From Streptomyces wedmorensis (GTDB taxonomy: Bacteria; Actinomycetota; Actinomycetes; Streptomycetales; Streptomycetaceae), in assembly GCF_000716445.1 (NCBI RefSeq), contig NZ_JNWK01000017.1:62001-126000 (forward strand): DNA of 64,000 nt, given 5' to 3'. The notes beneath the pieces were generated by a model, which saw only the letters and a program-made list of their open reading frames with translations, was not told where the DNA came from and made no database searches. The first letter of the stretch is position 1. Each line of letters opens with the position of its first letter. Below are positions 27,448 to 35,107 of the stretch, one piece after another. A program made the position numbers and the translations under genes.

Positions 27448-28425
27448 TCAGCCCGGGGTGACTTCCAGCCAGTCGAGCAGCACGTTGCACTGGTTGCCCT
27501 GCTCGCACGAGATCTTGATCTCGTTCTCGCCCTTCTGGAGGGTGACCGGCGCCCAGGTGGTCTGCCAGTTCTTCTCCAGGTTCGGGTCCGAGGAGTGGAC
27601 GAAGTTCTTCAGGCCGAGCGGGTTCGAGTTCGGCGTGCCGTTGACCGTCAGCGTGGCGTTGGCGTCCACCGCCGGGATCGCGTAGCGCACGGTCAGGCGG
27701 TACTTGCCGTCCGACGGCATGTTCGCCTTCCAGGTCACCGAGGCGCCGACCTGGTTGAAGCCCGACACGTACACGCCGCCCGCGCCCTCGGCGCCCTTGA
27801 CGACGGTCTCCGTGCCGGCCGAACCACCCAGCTTCAGCGTCGCCGCGTCCTGCTTGGGGAGCTCCTCCGGGGTCTTGTCGGTGCTCGGCTCGGAGCTGGG
27901 CGTCTCGGAGGCCTGGGAGGGCGCGGTCGTGGGGGTGCCCCCGCCGGCCTTGTCGTCCTTGTCCTTGTCGCCCGAGTTGGAGATCACGGCCGCGGTGATG
28001 CCGATCACGACGACCGCGACGACCGCGACGGCGCCGATGAGGATGCCGCGGGTGTTGGGGCCGCCGCCGGAGCCGCCGCCGCGCTGGGGCGGGATCGGCG
28101 TCTGACGGGTCTGCGGGCCGCCGGGACCACCGTGGCCGCCGCCGTAGGTCTCCGGCGCGGCGTACTGCGCCTGCGGCTGGCCGTACGGGGCCTGCTGCTG
28201 CGGCACGTACGGCTGCTGCTGGTGCTGGCCGTACTGGCGCTCGCCGACCGTTCTGACCTGGTTGTACGAGGTTCGGGGCACGCCGGGCTGGGCGGGGGCG
28301 GGGCCGGGGTAGCCGTAGCCACCGCCTTGCGGGGGCTGGGCGCCCGCTGCCTGGCCGTCCGCGTACAGGTAGCCGAACGGATCGTCGTCCTCGGGCTTGT
28401 TCGCGCCGTCGTTACCGGCAGCCAT
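27448..28425 (-). CDS. Membrane-anchored carbohydrate-binding (CBM35-like) protein
   Basis: 325 residues in three parts. A cytoplasmic Pro/Gln/Gly/Tyr-rich tail (residues 1-125, QYGQHQQQPYVPQQQ) comes first. One transmembrane helix follows (ILIGAVAVVAVVVIGITAAVI). Then a Ser/Thr-rich stalk leads to an extracellular beta-sandwich (GGVYVSGFNQVGASVTW, KYRLTVRYAI, NEIKISCEQGNQCNVLLDWLEV) resembling CBM35/CBM6 modules that bind uronic acids or other glycans. I start at ATG 28425, with GAGAGG 9 bases before it. The two Cys in the last strand likely pair. No catalytic domain is present; a surface glycan-sensing or tethering role is inferred. Confidence 0.75.
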   Translation of the reverse strand: MAAGNDGANKPEDDDPFGYLYADGQAAGAQPPQGGGYGYPGPAPAQPGVPRTSYNQVRTVGERQYGQHQQQPYVPQQQAPYGQPQAQYAAPETYGGGHGGPGGPQTRQTPIPPQRGGGSGGGPNTRGILIGAVAVVAVVVIGITAAVISNSGDKDKDDKAGGGTPTTAPSQASETPSSEPSTDKTPEELPKQDAATLKLGGSAGTETVVKGAEGAGGVYVSGFNQVGASVTWKANMPSDGKYRLTVRYAIPAVDANATLTVNGTPNSNPLGLKNFVHSSDPNLEKNWQTTWAPVTLQKGENEIKISCEQGNQCNVLLDWLEVTPG

Positions 28426-28498
28426 CCGGGTCATCCTCTCCATGCTCGCCAGCCGTCGCCGACCGGCCGAGCCTACCCCGAACGGACGAGCGCGCGAC

Positions 28499-30211
28499 TC
28501 AGCCCGCCCGTCGGTGGACCTTCGCGCGGGAGCGTTTCTCCACGTACATCCGCTGGTCGGCGGAGTTCAGGACCTCTTCTACGGTCATCCCGCACTCGGC
28601 CCAACCGATGCCGAAACTCGCCCCCACCCGGACCGCCCGCCCGTCCACCCGGATCGGCGGGATGATCGCGTTGCGGAGGCGTACGGCCAGGTCGGCGGCG
28701 TCCGCGGAGCCGAGGCCGTCGGCGAGGACGACGAACTCGTCACCGCCGAGCCGGGCCACGGTGTCGCCGTCCCGCACACCGGTGGTGAGCCGGCGGGCGA
28801 CCTCGATGAGGACGGCGTCGCCAGTGTGGTGACCGAACCGGTCGTTGATCGACTTGAAGCCATCCAGGTCGCAGAAGAGGACCGCGAGCCCCTTGGTGCC
28901 GTCGTCGACCTCCCCGCCCGTCGGGGCGACCGCGTGGACGTGGTGGTCGTACGGCCCGGCGCCGCCCGCCGGCTCGAAGCCGAAGCCGTGCTCGTGCTCG
29001 TGCTCGTACGGCTGCGGCTCGTAGCCGGAGTCGTAGGAGGTGTCGTACGAGGACTCGTGCCCGGTCGCGTAGCCGCCGTCGCGCGCGGAGTCGTAGGTGC
29101 CGTACGCGGCCTCGTCCCCCGGCGCCGACGGGCGCTCGCAGATGCGGGCCGAGAGACGGGAGCGCAGCTCGGCGCTGTTGGGCAGGCCGGTGAGGGCGTC
29201 GTGCGAGGCCCGGTGGGCGAGCTGGAGCTCGTGCCGCTTGCGCTCCTCGATGTCCTCGACGTGGGTGAGGAGGAAGCGGGGGCCGTCGGCGGTGTCGGCG
29301 ACGACCGAGTTGCGGAGGGAGACCCAGACGTACGTGCCGTCGCGCCGCCCGAGCCGCAGCTCGGCCCGGCCGCCCTCGGCGGAGGTCCTGAGCAGGGTCC
29401 CGATGTCCTCGGGGTGGACGAGGTCGGCGAAGGAGTAGCGCCGCATCACGGAGGCGGGGCGGCCGAGGAGCCGGCACAGGGCGTCGTTGGTGCGGAGCAG
29501 CCGGCCGTGCTGGTCGCCGCCCATCTCGGCGATGGCCATGCCGGAGGGCGCGTACTCGAAGGCCTGCCGGAAGGACTCCTCGCTGGCCCGCAGGGCCTGC
29601 TGCTCGCGCTCCAGGCGGACCAGGGCGCGCTGCATGTTGGAGCGGAGGCGCGCGTTGCTGATGGCGATGGCCGACTGGGAGGCGTACATCTGGAGCGCCT
29701 CCTGGCCCCAGGGGCCCGGGTGCCGGCCGTTGCGCGGGCGGTCGACGGATATGACGCCGAGGAGCTCGCGGCCGGAGCCGGAGGCGTACATCGGGGCGTA
29801 GAGCCGGTCGTGCGGGTGCCACTCGTCCTCGAAGCGGGGCGCCGGGCCGTCGGTGTGCCACTGGGGGACGTCGTCCTCCATCAGCACCCATCCCTCGGTG
29901 TGCGGGATGAACCTCAGGTCGCCCCAGGCGACGCCCATGGAGAGACGCCGCTCCCAGGACTCGCGGGGGCCGACCCGGCCGGTGATCAGGGCCTCGGCGG
30001 CGGAGCTTCCGGCGAACGCGGCGACGACCAGGTCACCGTCGGGACGGACGAGGTTGACGCAGGCCAGCTCGTAGTTGAGACCCGCGACGACGCCGTCGGC
30101 GACGGTCTGCAGGGTGTCCGCCAGGCTGCGGGCAGTGTTGAGGTCCGCCACGACCTGATGCAGCTGCCGCAGGGTCGAGAGACGGACGTACGGCTCCGAC
30201 TCGGTCTCCAT
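28499..30211 (-). CDS. cdgB: Diguanylate cyclase CdgB-like (GAF-PAS-GGDEF)
   Basis: 570 residues. A GAF domain spans about 15-190 (DTLQTVADGVVAGLNYELACVN; ISVDRPRNGRHPGPWG). A linking coiled coil (NMQRALVRLEREQQAL) follows, then a PAS domain with PAC at 210-330 (YAPSGMAIAEMGG, RRDGTYVWVSLRNSVV), and a GGDEF domain at 345-565. The active site is LGGDEFVVL. The product-inhibition I-site RDGD lies five residues before it. It makes cyclic di-GMP, which in Streptomyces locks BldD and holds back sporulation. A His/Tyr/Glu-rich insert (about 395-450, YEHEHEHGFGFEP) interrupts the start of the GGDEF domain. Start ATG 30211, with GGGGAGAG upstream. The symbol follows the SCO4281 gene by position and domain order. 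Confidence 0.92.
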   Translation of the reverse strand: METESEPYVRLSTLRQLHQVVADLNTARSLADTLQTVADGVVAGLNYELACVNLVRPDGDLVVAAFAGSSAAEALITGRVGPRESWERRLSMGVAWGDLRFIPHTEGWVLMEDDVPQWHTDGPAPRFEDEWHPHDRLYAPMYASGSGRELLGVISVDRPRNGRHPGPWGQEALQMYASQSAIAISNARLRSNMQRALVRLEREQQALRASEESFRQAFEYAPSGMAIAEMGGDQHGRLLRTNDALCRLLGRPASVMRRYSFADLVHPEDIGTLLRTSAEGGRAELRLGRRDGTYVWVSLRNSVVADTADGPRFLLTHVEDIEERKRHELQLAHRASHDALTGLPNSAELRSRLSARICERPSAPGDEAAYGTYDSARDGGYATGHESSYDTSYDSGYEPQPYEHEHEHGFGFEPAGGAGPYDHHVHAVAPTGGEVDDGTKGLAVLFCDLDGFKSINDRFGHHTGDAVLIEVARRLTTGVRDGDTVARLGGDEFVVLADGLGSADAADLAVRLRNAIIPPIRVDGRAVRVGASFGIGWAECGMTVEEVLNSADQRMYVEKRSRAKVHRRAG

Positions 30212-30337
30212 CGCTCGCTCTCCCCGAGACCTCGACAGCAACTCCAGGGTTCTCATCGGCTACGTGTTGCACTGTCACTGCCACTGAATCACAGCGAGCT
30301 GCGCACCCGGTACACAGGGTCAGCAAATACTGCCCTC

Positions 30338-30353
30338 TGTGACTCAAGTCACA
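30338..30353. promoter_or_regulatory. Crp-like binding site upstream of cdgB
   Basis: TGTGACTCAAGTCACA has TGTGA and TCACA halves around six bases, the classic CRP site, and equals the GTG-N6-GNCAC pattern reported for Streptomyces Crp. It is 127 bases upstream of cdgB and 176 bases from the divergent flavin reductase gene. The rest of the 317-base gap holds no gene. Confidence 0.6.
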
Positions 30354-30528
30354 GCAGCTCATGGCGGGTCGCACCTTTCCTCCCGAGGCCTCGCGCCATA
30401 GGGCGGAAGGGCCCCCTCCGCCCGGCGGGCCGGGCGGGACTTTCGGACAGGACCTAGGACCGGCGGGGGTGGCGGACTGGTCCCCGGGGCCGATGCGCGC
30501 GGCTCGGGCGCCGGATTAGCGTGCTGGT

Positions 30529-31095
30529 GTGCTGCAGAAGACCCCCGCCCCGCCCCCCGTCTCCGACCTGGCCATCCCGCATGCTGAGGGGGTGAGCAAC
30601 GACGAGTTCCGGGCGGCCATGTCCCGCCTCGCGTCGGGCGTGGTCCTGGTGACCGCGCACGACCCCGACGACGGCCCGCGCGGCGAGGACGTCGGCATGA
30701 CGGCCACCGCCTTCATGTCGGTATCCCTCGACCCGCCCCTCGTCCTGGTCAGCCTCCGCAACGACTCCCGCATGGACGACCTGCTCACCGACGTCCCCGT
30801 CTGGGCGGTCTCGATGCTCGCCGAGGACCAGCGGCACGTCGCCGGCCGCTTCGCCATGAAGAACCGCGTCAGCGACCGGCTCCTCTTCGCCGACCTCCCC
30901 CACACCCGCGGCGAGGAGAGCGGCGCCCCCCTGATGGGCGGCGCGCTGGCCACCCTGGAGTGCCGCACCGAGAGCCGCGTCGTCGCCGGCGACCACACCC
31001 TCGTCGTGGGCCGCGTCCTGACCGCCGCCCTGCCGTCCGCCTCGAGCATCGGCCCGCTCACGTACTTCCAGGGCAAGTACCGCCACCTGTCCTGA
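30529..31095 (+). CDS. Flavin reductase-like FMN-binding protein
   Basis: 188 residues. The flavin reductase domain shows FRAAMSRLASGVVLVTA, MTATAFMSVSLDPPLVLVSL (flavin-contacting) and a late HTLVVGRVL strand. Members are the small NAD(P)H:flavin oxidoreductase partners of two-component monooxygenases, or act as general FMN reductases. No monooxygenase partner is adjacent. GTG 30529 starts the frame; residues 1-20 are Pro-rich and the domain could start later. Confidence 0.85.
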   Translation: MLQKTPAPPPVSDLAIPHAEGVSNDEFRAAMSRLASGVVLVTAHDPDDGPRGEDVGMTATAFMSVSLDPPLVLVSLRNDSRMDDLLTDVPVWAVSMLAEDQRHVAGRFAMKNRVSDRLLFADLPHTRGEESGAPLMGGALATLECRTESRVVAGDHTLVVGRVLTAALPSASSIGPLTYFQGKYRHLS

Positions 31096-31118
31096 ACACG
31101 GCGCTCGACCGGCGCTCA

Positions 31119-31135
31119 GCTCCCGTCACGGGAGC
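31119..31135. terminator. Short hairpin between convergent genes
   Basis: GCTCCCG, TCA loop, CGGGAGC, between the flavin reductase stop (31095) and the ArfB-like stop (31145). Only seven base pairs, so it is a modest candidate. Confidence 0.4.
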
Positions 31136-31144
31136 GGCGGGCGC

Positions 31145-31573
31145 TCAGCTCCAGTCTCGGGACTGACGGGTCTTCTTCGTCTCCGAGCGCTGCTTCTTCT
31201 CGCGCAGCCGCCGCTCGTTGATCCCGCGCGGGATCTTCGTCGGCCTGCGGGGCTTCGGCGGCGGGGCCGTCGCCTCGGCGAGGAGCGCGGCGAGTCGCAC
31301 CGCCGCCGTCTCGCGGTTGCGCCACTGGGAGCGGTGCTCCGACGCGCGCACCGACACGACGCCGTTGACGAGGCGGGACGCGAGGCGCTCCAGGGCGCGC
31401 GCCTTCCACACCTCGGGGAGCGCCTCGGTGGCCGCGAGGTCGAAGCGGAGCTCCACCTGCGAGTCGCTGGTGTTGACGTGCTGCCCGCCCGGCCCCGACG
31501 ACCGCGAGAAACGCCACTGGAGCTCGGCCTCGGGAAGCGAGACGGAGCCGCGGATGGGATACGGACCGGACAT
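31145..31573 (-). CDS. arfB: ArfB-like alternative ribosome-rescue peptidyl-tRNA hydrolase
   Basis: About 142 residues. The release-factor catalytic motif GGQ is in SRSSGPGGQHVNTSDSQVEL near residue 30. The tail is strongly basic (RRPTKIPRGINERRLREKKQRSETKKT), which in ArfB inserts into the empty mRNA channel of stalled ribosomes. It hydrolyses peptidyl-tRNA on non-stop complexes without a stop codon. The length fits the family. I take ATG 31573 (MSGPYPIRG); ATG 31582 three codons upstream is equally possible. Convergent with the flavin reductase gene. Confidence 0.9.
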   Translation of the reverse strand: MSGPYPIRGSVSLPEAELQWRFSRSSGPGGQHVNTSDSQVELRFDLAATEALPEVWKARALERLASRLVNGVVSVRASEHRSQWRNRETAAVRLAALLAEATAPPPKPRRPTKIPRGINERRLREKKQRSETKKTRQSRDWS

Positions 31574-31721
31574 GCCTTCCATGTTCCCCGGAGGGGGCCA
31601 TGGGAGTCATCCTGTTTTCGCCACGGATCCCACGGGAAACCCTGCGGAAGACCGGGCGGGAACCGCCGGAGCCGCACACGCGTTTCTCCAGGCGACGACA
31701 TCACGATGAAAGGGACTTTCC

Positions 31722-32297
31722 ATGGCTGTGAGCCTGTCCAAGGGCGGCAACGTCTCCCTGACCAAGGAGGCCCCGGGCCTCGCCGCCGTCACCGTGGGCC
31801 TCGGCTGGGACGTCCGCACCACCACCGGCACCGACTTCGACCTCGACGCCTCGGCGATCGGCGTGGACGCCGCCGGCAAGGTCGCCTCCGACGCCCACTT
31901 CGTCTTCTTCAACAACAAGTCGACGCCGGACCAGACCATCGTCCACACCGGTGACAACCGCACCGGCGAGGGCGGCGGCGACGACGAGCAGATCAACGTC
32001 AACCTCGCGGCCCTCCCGCCGAACGTCGACAAGATCGTCTTCCCGGTCTCCATCTACGACGCGGTCAACCGCTCGCAGAACTTCGGCCAGGTGCGCAACG
32101 CGTACATCCGCATCGTCAACCAGGCCGGCGGAGCCGAGCTCGCCCGCTACGACCTCTCCGAGGACGCGGCCGTCGAGACCGCCATGGTCTTCGGCGAGCT
32201 CTACCGCAACGGCGCCGAGTGGAAGTTCCGCGCCGTCGGCCAGGGCTACGCGTCCGGCCTCGAGGGCATCGCCCGCGACTTCGGCGTCAACCTCTGA
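31722..32297 (+). CDS. TerD-family calcium-binding stress protein
   Basis: 191 residues, a single TerD domain of standard length: [38 protein letters not shown] (calcium ligands DFDLD), [24 protein letters not shown] (second acidic site) and [19 protein letters not shown]. TerD proteins belong to a tellurite and stress-response network and in Streptomyces also affect differentiation. AAAGGGA before the ATG is the ribosome site. It stands alone here. A second, diverged TerD module is fused to a nuclease at 46895-48994. Confidence 0.93.
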   Translation: MAVSLSKGGNVSLTKEAPGLAAVTVGLGWDVRTTTGTDFDLDASAIGVDAAGKVASDAHFVFFNNKSTPDQTIVHTGDNRTGEGGGDDEQINVNLAALPPNVDKIVFPVSIYDAVNRSQNFGQVRNAYIRIVNQAGGAELARYDLSEDAAVETAMVFGELYRNGAEWKFRAVGQGYASGLEGIARDFGVNL

Positions 32298-32310
32298 TCC
32301 GTCGCGCGCC

Positions 32311-32349
32311 GGTAGAGCCCCGGCCGGGTTTCCCGGCCGGGGCTCTACC
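32311..32349 (+). terminator. Terminator after the terD-like gene
   Basis: Perfect 18-base arms (32311-32328 and 32332-32349) with a TTT loop, 14 bases past the stop. The next gene starts at 32358, immediately after the stem. Confidence 0.85.
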
Positions 32350-32357
32350 CTGTCCGC

Positions 32358-32888
32358 GTGATCGTCGAAGCCCTCGCCCCCAAGGCCCTGGAGGACGGCG
32401 CCGCCCTCCCCGGCGCGCTGCTCACCGAACTCACCGCGCTGTACGCGTCGAACGCGGAGTTCCAGCAGCTCAGCGGTGACTTCCCGGATCCGTCCGACAT
32501 CCGGCCCGAGCAGGTCGCGGCCGCACTCGCCGACGACCTCGCCGAGCCCACCGCCGAGGTGCTGCTCGCCCGTTCCGAGGGCCGGCTCGTGGCCGTCGCC
32601 GTGACGCTCGGCCGCCACCCCGACCCGGCCGACCCCGATCCGTGGCTGGGGCTCCTCATGGTCCACGCGGACGAGCACCGCACGGGCCACGGCCGCCGGC
32701 TCGCCGCGTACGTCGAGGACCGCTTCCGCACGGCCGGCCGCACCGGCCTGCGGCTCGCCGTCCTGGAGAACAACCCGAAGGCCCTCGCCTTCTGGACCTC
32801 CCTCGGTTACGAGGAGACCGCCCGCCGCCCGGACCTCGCCCACGGCCGCCCGTGCGTCGTCCTGCGAAAGCCCCTGGCCCGGATCTAG
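32358..32888 (+). CDS. GNAT-family N-acetyltransferase
   Basis: 176 residues. The acetyl-CoA-binding region is LMVHADEHRTGHGRRLAAYVEDRFR (R/Q-X-X-G-X-G/A type loop), followed by GLRLAVLENNPKALAFWTSLGYEETARR, the hallmark last strand and helix of GNAT enzymes. The N-terminal half (residues 1-70) has an LSGDFPDPSDI segment and no identifiable substrate motif. GTG 32358. A tandem repeat array begins right after its stop. Confidence 0.82.
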   Translation: MIVEALAPKALEDGAALPGALLTELTALYASNAEFQQLSGDFPDPSDIRPEQVAAALADDLAEPTAEVLLARSEGRLVAVAVTLGRHPDPADPDPWLGLLMVHADEHRTGHGRRLAAYVEDRFRTAGRTGLRLAVLENNPKALAFWTSLGYEETARRPDLAHGRPCVVLRKPLARI

Positions 32889-32892
32889 AGCC

Positions 32893-33060
32893 GGTCCGGC
32901 TTCCCGTCGCTAAGGGCGGTCCGGCTTCCCGTCGCCGAGGCCGGTCCGGTCTCCCCGTCGCCGAGGCCGGTCCGGCTTCCCGTCGCTAAGGGCGGTCCGG
33001 CTTCCCGTCGCTAAGGGCGGTCCGGCTTCCCGTCGCTAAGGGCGGTCCGGCTTCCCGTCG
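32893..33060. repeat. 25-bp tandem repeat made from the 3' end of the aminopeptidase gene
   Basis: Seven units begin at 32893, 32918, 32943, 32969, 32994, 33019 and 33044, each GGTCCGGCTTCCCGTCGC plus seven bases. Spacing is 25, once 26. The unit nearest the gene is the coding end itself (GDGKPDRP and stop, read leftwards); each copy repeats GDGKPD and the TAG. It is therefore a stepwise duplication of a gene terminus running into the space between convergent genes. Confidence 0.9.
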
Positions 33061-34466
33061 CCGTACAGCCAGACGTCCCACAGGCCGTCGAGGTCCTTCC
33101 CCGCCACGCTCTCCGCGTAGGCCGTGAAGTCGCCCGTGGAGGCGTTGGCGTGCCGGTACTTCGCGGGCCAGCCGCGCAGGATCTCGTCGAAGACGGGGTC
33201 GCCGACGGTCTCGCGCAGCTTGTGCAGGACCATCGCGCCACGCTGGTAGACGGGCGGGTCGAAGAGGTTGCCGGGGCCGGGCGGTGCGGCCGGCGGGAAG
33301 GCCCAGTTGGCGTCCTGGGCGAAGGCCCGCTCGAAGTGGGTCCGGGCGGGGACGTCCTCGTACTCCTCCGTGTACAGCCATTCGGCGTACGTGGCGAAGC
33401 CCTCGTTCAGCCACAGGTCCCGCCAGGTCGCGGGGGTGACCGAGTTCCCGTACCACTGGTGGGCCAGCTCGTGGACGAGGGTCGTCCGGTCGAACGACGC
33501 GGCGGGGAAGACGGGCCGCGTCTGCGTCTCCAGGGCGTAGCCGAGCGGCCCGTCCTTCACGACGATCGCGCCGGCGGCGGAGAAGGGGTACGGCCCGAAC
33601 CGATCCGCCTGCCGTTCGAGGATCACCGGGATCTCGGCCCGCAACGCCGCCGTGTCCGCCGTGACGGACGCCTCGACGGCGGTCAGCACGGGCACGGAAC
33701 CGGCGTCCGTACCGGAACCGGCGTCGGCCGCGCGCCCGGCGGCGGTCGCCGTCCCCGTCTCGTAGCGGCCGATCGCGACCGTCGCCAGGTAGCTCGCCAT
33801 CGGCTCCGGCGTGTGCCACACGGTGGTGACGCGGCCGTCGGCGGCCGTACGGCGCTCGGTCCTCACCCCGTTGGAGAACGCTTCGAGGCCCGCCGGAACG
33901 GTGAGCGTGATGTCGTACGCGGCCTTGTCGGAAGGGTGGTGGTTGCCGGGGAACCAGGTCTTGGAGCCCTCCGGCTCGCCGACCGCGACTGCCCCGCCGG
34001 CGGTGCGCAGCCAGCCCTCCGCCGAGCCGTCCGCGTCGGTGATCGGCTCGGGCACGCCCGCGTACCTGATGGTGGCCCGGAACTCCGCGCCCTTCGGGAT
34101 CTCGTCGTGGGGCCGCAGCGTCAGCTCGTCACCGGCGCGGTTGTACGCGGCGCGGGCTCCGTCGACGGTCGCGCCGCTCACCGTGAGGCCGGCGAGGTCG
34201 AGGTTGAAGGCGCTGAGGTCCTGGGTGGCGCGGGCGGTGATCTCGGCGGTGCCGTCGATCCGCCCGGTGCCGGGGTCGTAGGCCAGGGACAGGGCGTAAC
34301 GGCCCACGTCGTAGCCGCCGTTGCCCAGCTTCGGGAAGTACGGGTCGCGCAGCCCGGCGGCCCCGGGGGTGCCACGGACCCCGCCGGTGGCCCCCGTGCA
34401 TCCGCCCGCGAGCAGCGCGAGGGCGACGAGGGCGGCGGCGGCTCCGGTCCGGTTGCGCTGGGTCAC
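33036..34466 (-). CDS. M1-family metalloaminopeptidase, lipoprotein
   Basis: 476 residues. A lipobox LLAGGC at about residue 23 after a short signal peptide predicts a lipid-anchored, surface-facing enzyme. The M1 zinc site is TTLVHELAHQWYGNSV (HEXXH) with the distant Glu in LWLNEGFATYAEWL. The substrate-side motif GXMEN is replaced by GYALETQTR, the variant found in this bacterial branch. It is shorter than classical aminopeptidase N (about 850) and lacks the C-terminal helical domain. GTG start at 34466. The tail GDGKPDRP is the seed of the tandem array at 32893-33060, so the present C-terminus may itself vary. Confidence 0.9.
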   Translation of the reverse strand: MTQRNRTGAAAALVALALLAGGCTGATGGVRGTPGAAGLRDPYFPKLGNGGYDVGRYALSLAYDPGTGRIDGTAEITARATQDLSAFNLDLAGLTVSGATVDGARAAYNRAGDELTLRPHDEIPKGAEFRATIRYAGVPEPITDADGSAEGWLRTAGGAVAVGEPEGSKTWFPGNHHPSDKAAYDITLTVPAGLEAFSNGVRTERRTAADGRVTTVWHTPEPMASYLATVAIGRYETGTATAAGRAADAGSGTDAGSVPVLTAVEASVTADTAALRAEIPVILERQADRFGPYPFSAAGAIVVKDGPLGYALETQTRPVFPAASFDRTTLVHELAHQWYGNSVTPATWRDLWLNEGFATYAEWLYTEEYEDVPARTHFERAFAQDANWAFPPAAPPGPGNLFDPPVYQRGAMVLHKLRETVGDPVFDEILRGWPAKYRHANASTGDFTAYAESVAGKDLDGLWDVWLYGDGKPDRP

Positions 34467-34515
34467 GTACCGATCCTAAGCAACCCTCCCGAACCGGGCG
34501 CATACGGACCGGACC

Positions 34516-34620
34516 GCGGACACGCGGACACGCGGGAACGCGGGAACGCGGGAACGCGGGAACGCGGGAACGCGGGAACGCGGGAACGCGGGAACGCGGG
34601 AACGCGGGAACGCGGGAACG
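34516..34620. repeat. 9-bp microsatellite (GGGAACGCG)n
   Basis: About a dozen head-to-tail copies of a 9-base unit, the first two with GGACACGCG variants. It lies upstream of the aminopeptidase start in the intergenic space. A multiple of three, but no gene uses it. Confidence 0.9.
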
Positions 34621-34652
34621 CCGGGGGGCTGTCACGGCCCGGCTCGGCCGAT

Positions 34653-34708
34653 GCACCGCGCACCGCGCACCGCGCACTGCGCACTGCGCACTGCGCACTG
34701 CGCACTCG
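34653..34708. repeat. 7-bp tandem repeat (GCGCACC/GCGCACT)
   Basis: Eight or so copies, the left ones ending C and the right ones ending T, immediately before the strong terminator at 34724. Together with the 9-base array this makes a 200-base unstable patch. Confidence 0.85.
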
Positions 34709-34723
34709 CCGAGCCGAGCGGGG

Positions 34724-34765
34724 CCGTCAGAGGACACCCCGCGGGTGCGGGGTGTCCTCTGACGG
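34724..34765 (-). terminator. 19-bp hairpin after the heme-binding remnant
   Basis: Arms 34724-34742 and 34747-34765 are perfect complements with a GGGT loop, 9 bases past the stop of the remnant gene on the minus strand. Confidence 0.8.
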
Positions 34766-34773
34766 CGGGGCGC

Positions 34774-34914
34774 CTACTTGGCGAGGGAGGCGACGCCGGC
34801 CTGGGCGAACTTCTCGTCGAGGTCGCCGGAGGGGGCGCCGGCGACGCCGATGCCGGCGATGGGGGCGCCCTTGGCGGTGACGGGGGCGCCGCCGCCGAGG
34901 AAGAGGGTGAGGCG
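34774..34914 (-). pseudogene. C-terminal remnant of a GlcG/HbpS-type heme-binding protein
   Basis: Only about 46 residues look real: RLTLFLGGGAPVTAKG, then APIAGIGVAGAPSGDLDEKFAQAG. These are the final strands and helix of the GlcG/HbpS family (about 140-160 residues). The sequence upstream in this frame has no similarity to the family. In Streptomyces, HbpS works with the SenS/SenR two-component pair, and the genes just to the right are a broken kinase-regulator pair. The terminator downstream is intact. Confidence 0.65.
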
Positions 34915-35107
34915 CTGCGGGGAAGGTGTTCGTTCGCTCTGGAATCCATCCTGTGGCCGGTACCCGGTCCCGCCGGTCCGCGTACCGGCTGCCCTCCTCG
35001 CGCACACTGGAGGACGGCCGGGTCAGCCGATCGGTTGATGCCCCTGTGGTCCCCGCGGGCCACGATGGAGAGATAACCCCAGGTCAGGGGCGCAAGGAGG
35101 TGCGAGG

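Noticed and set aside
30260..30330. BldD box ahead of the CdgB-like gene
   Set aside because: Control of cdgB by BldD is known in S. coelicolor, but I could not place a convincing 15-mer here. Only the Crp-type site is clear.
31722..32297. A tellurite-resistance operon
   Set aside because: Only one TerD gene is here, with a strong terminator behind it; no terA, terB, terC, terF or kinase partners.
34516..34708. Regular short repeats that could suggest a CRISPR array
   Set aside because: Units of 7 and 9 bases are head to tail without spacers. No cas genes are near. They are microsatellites.
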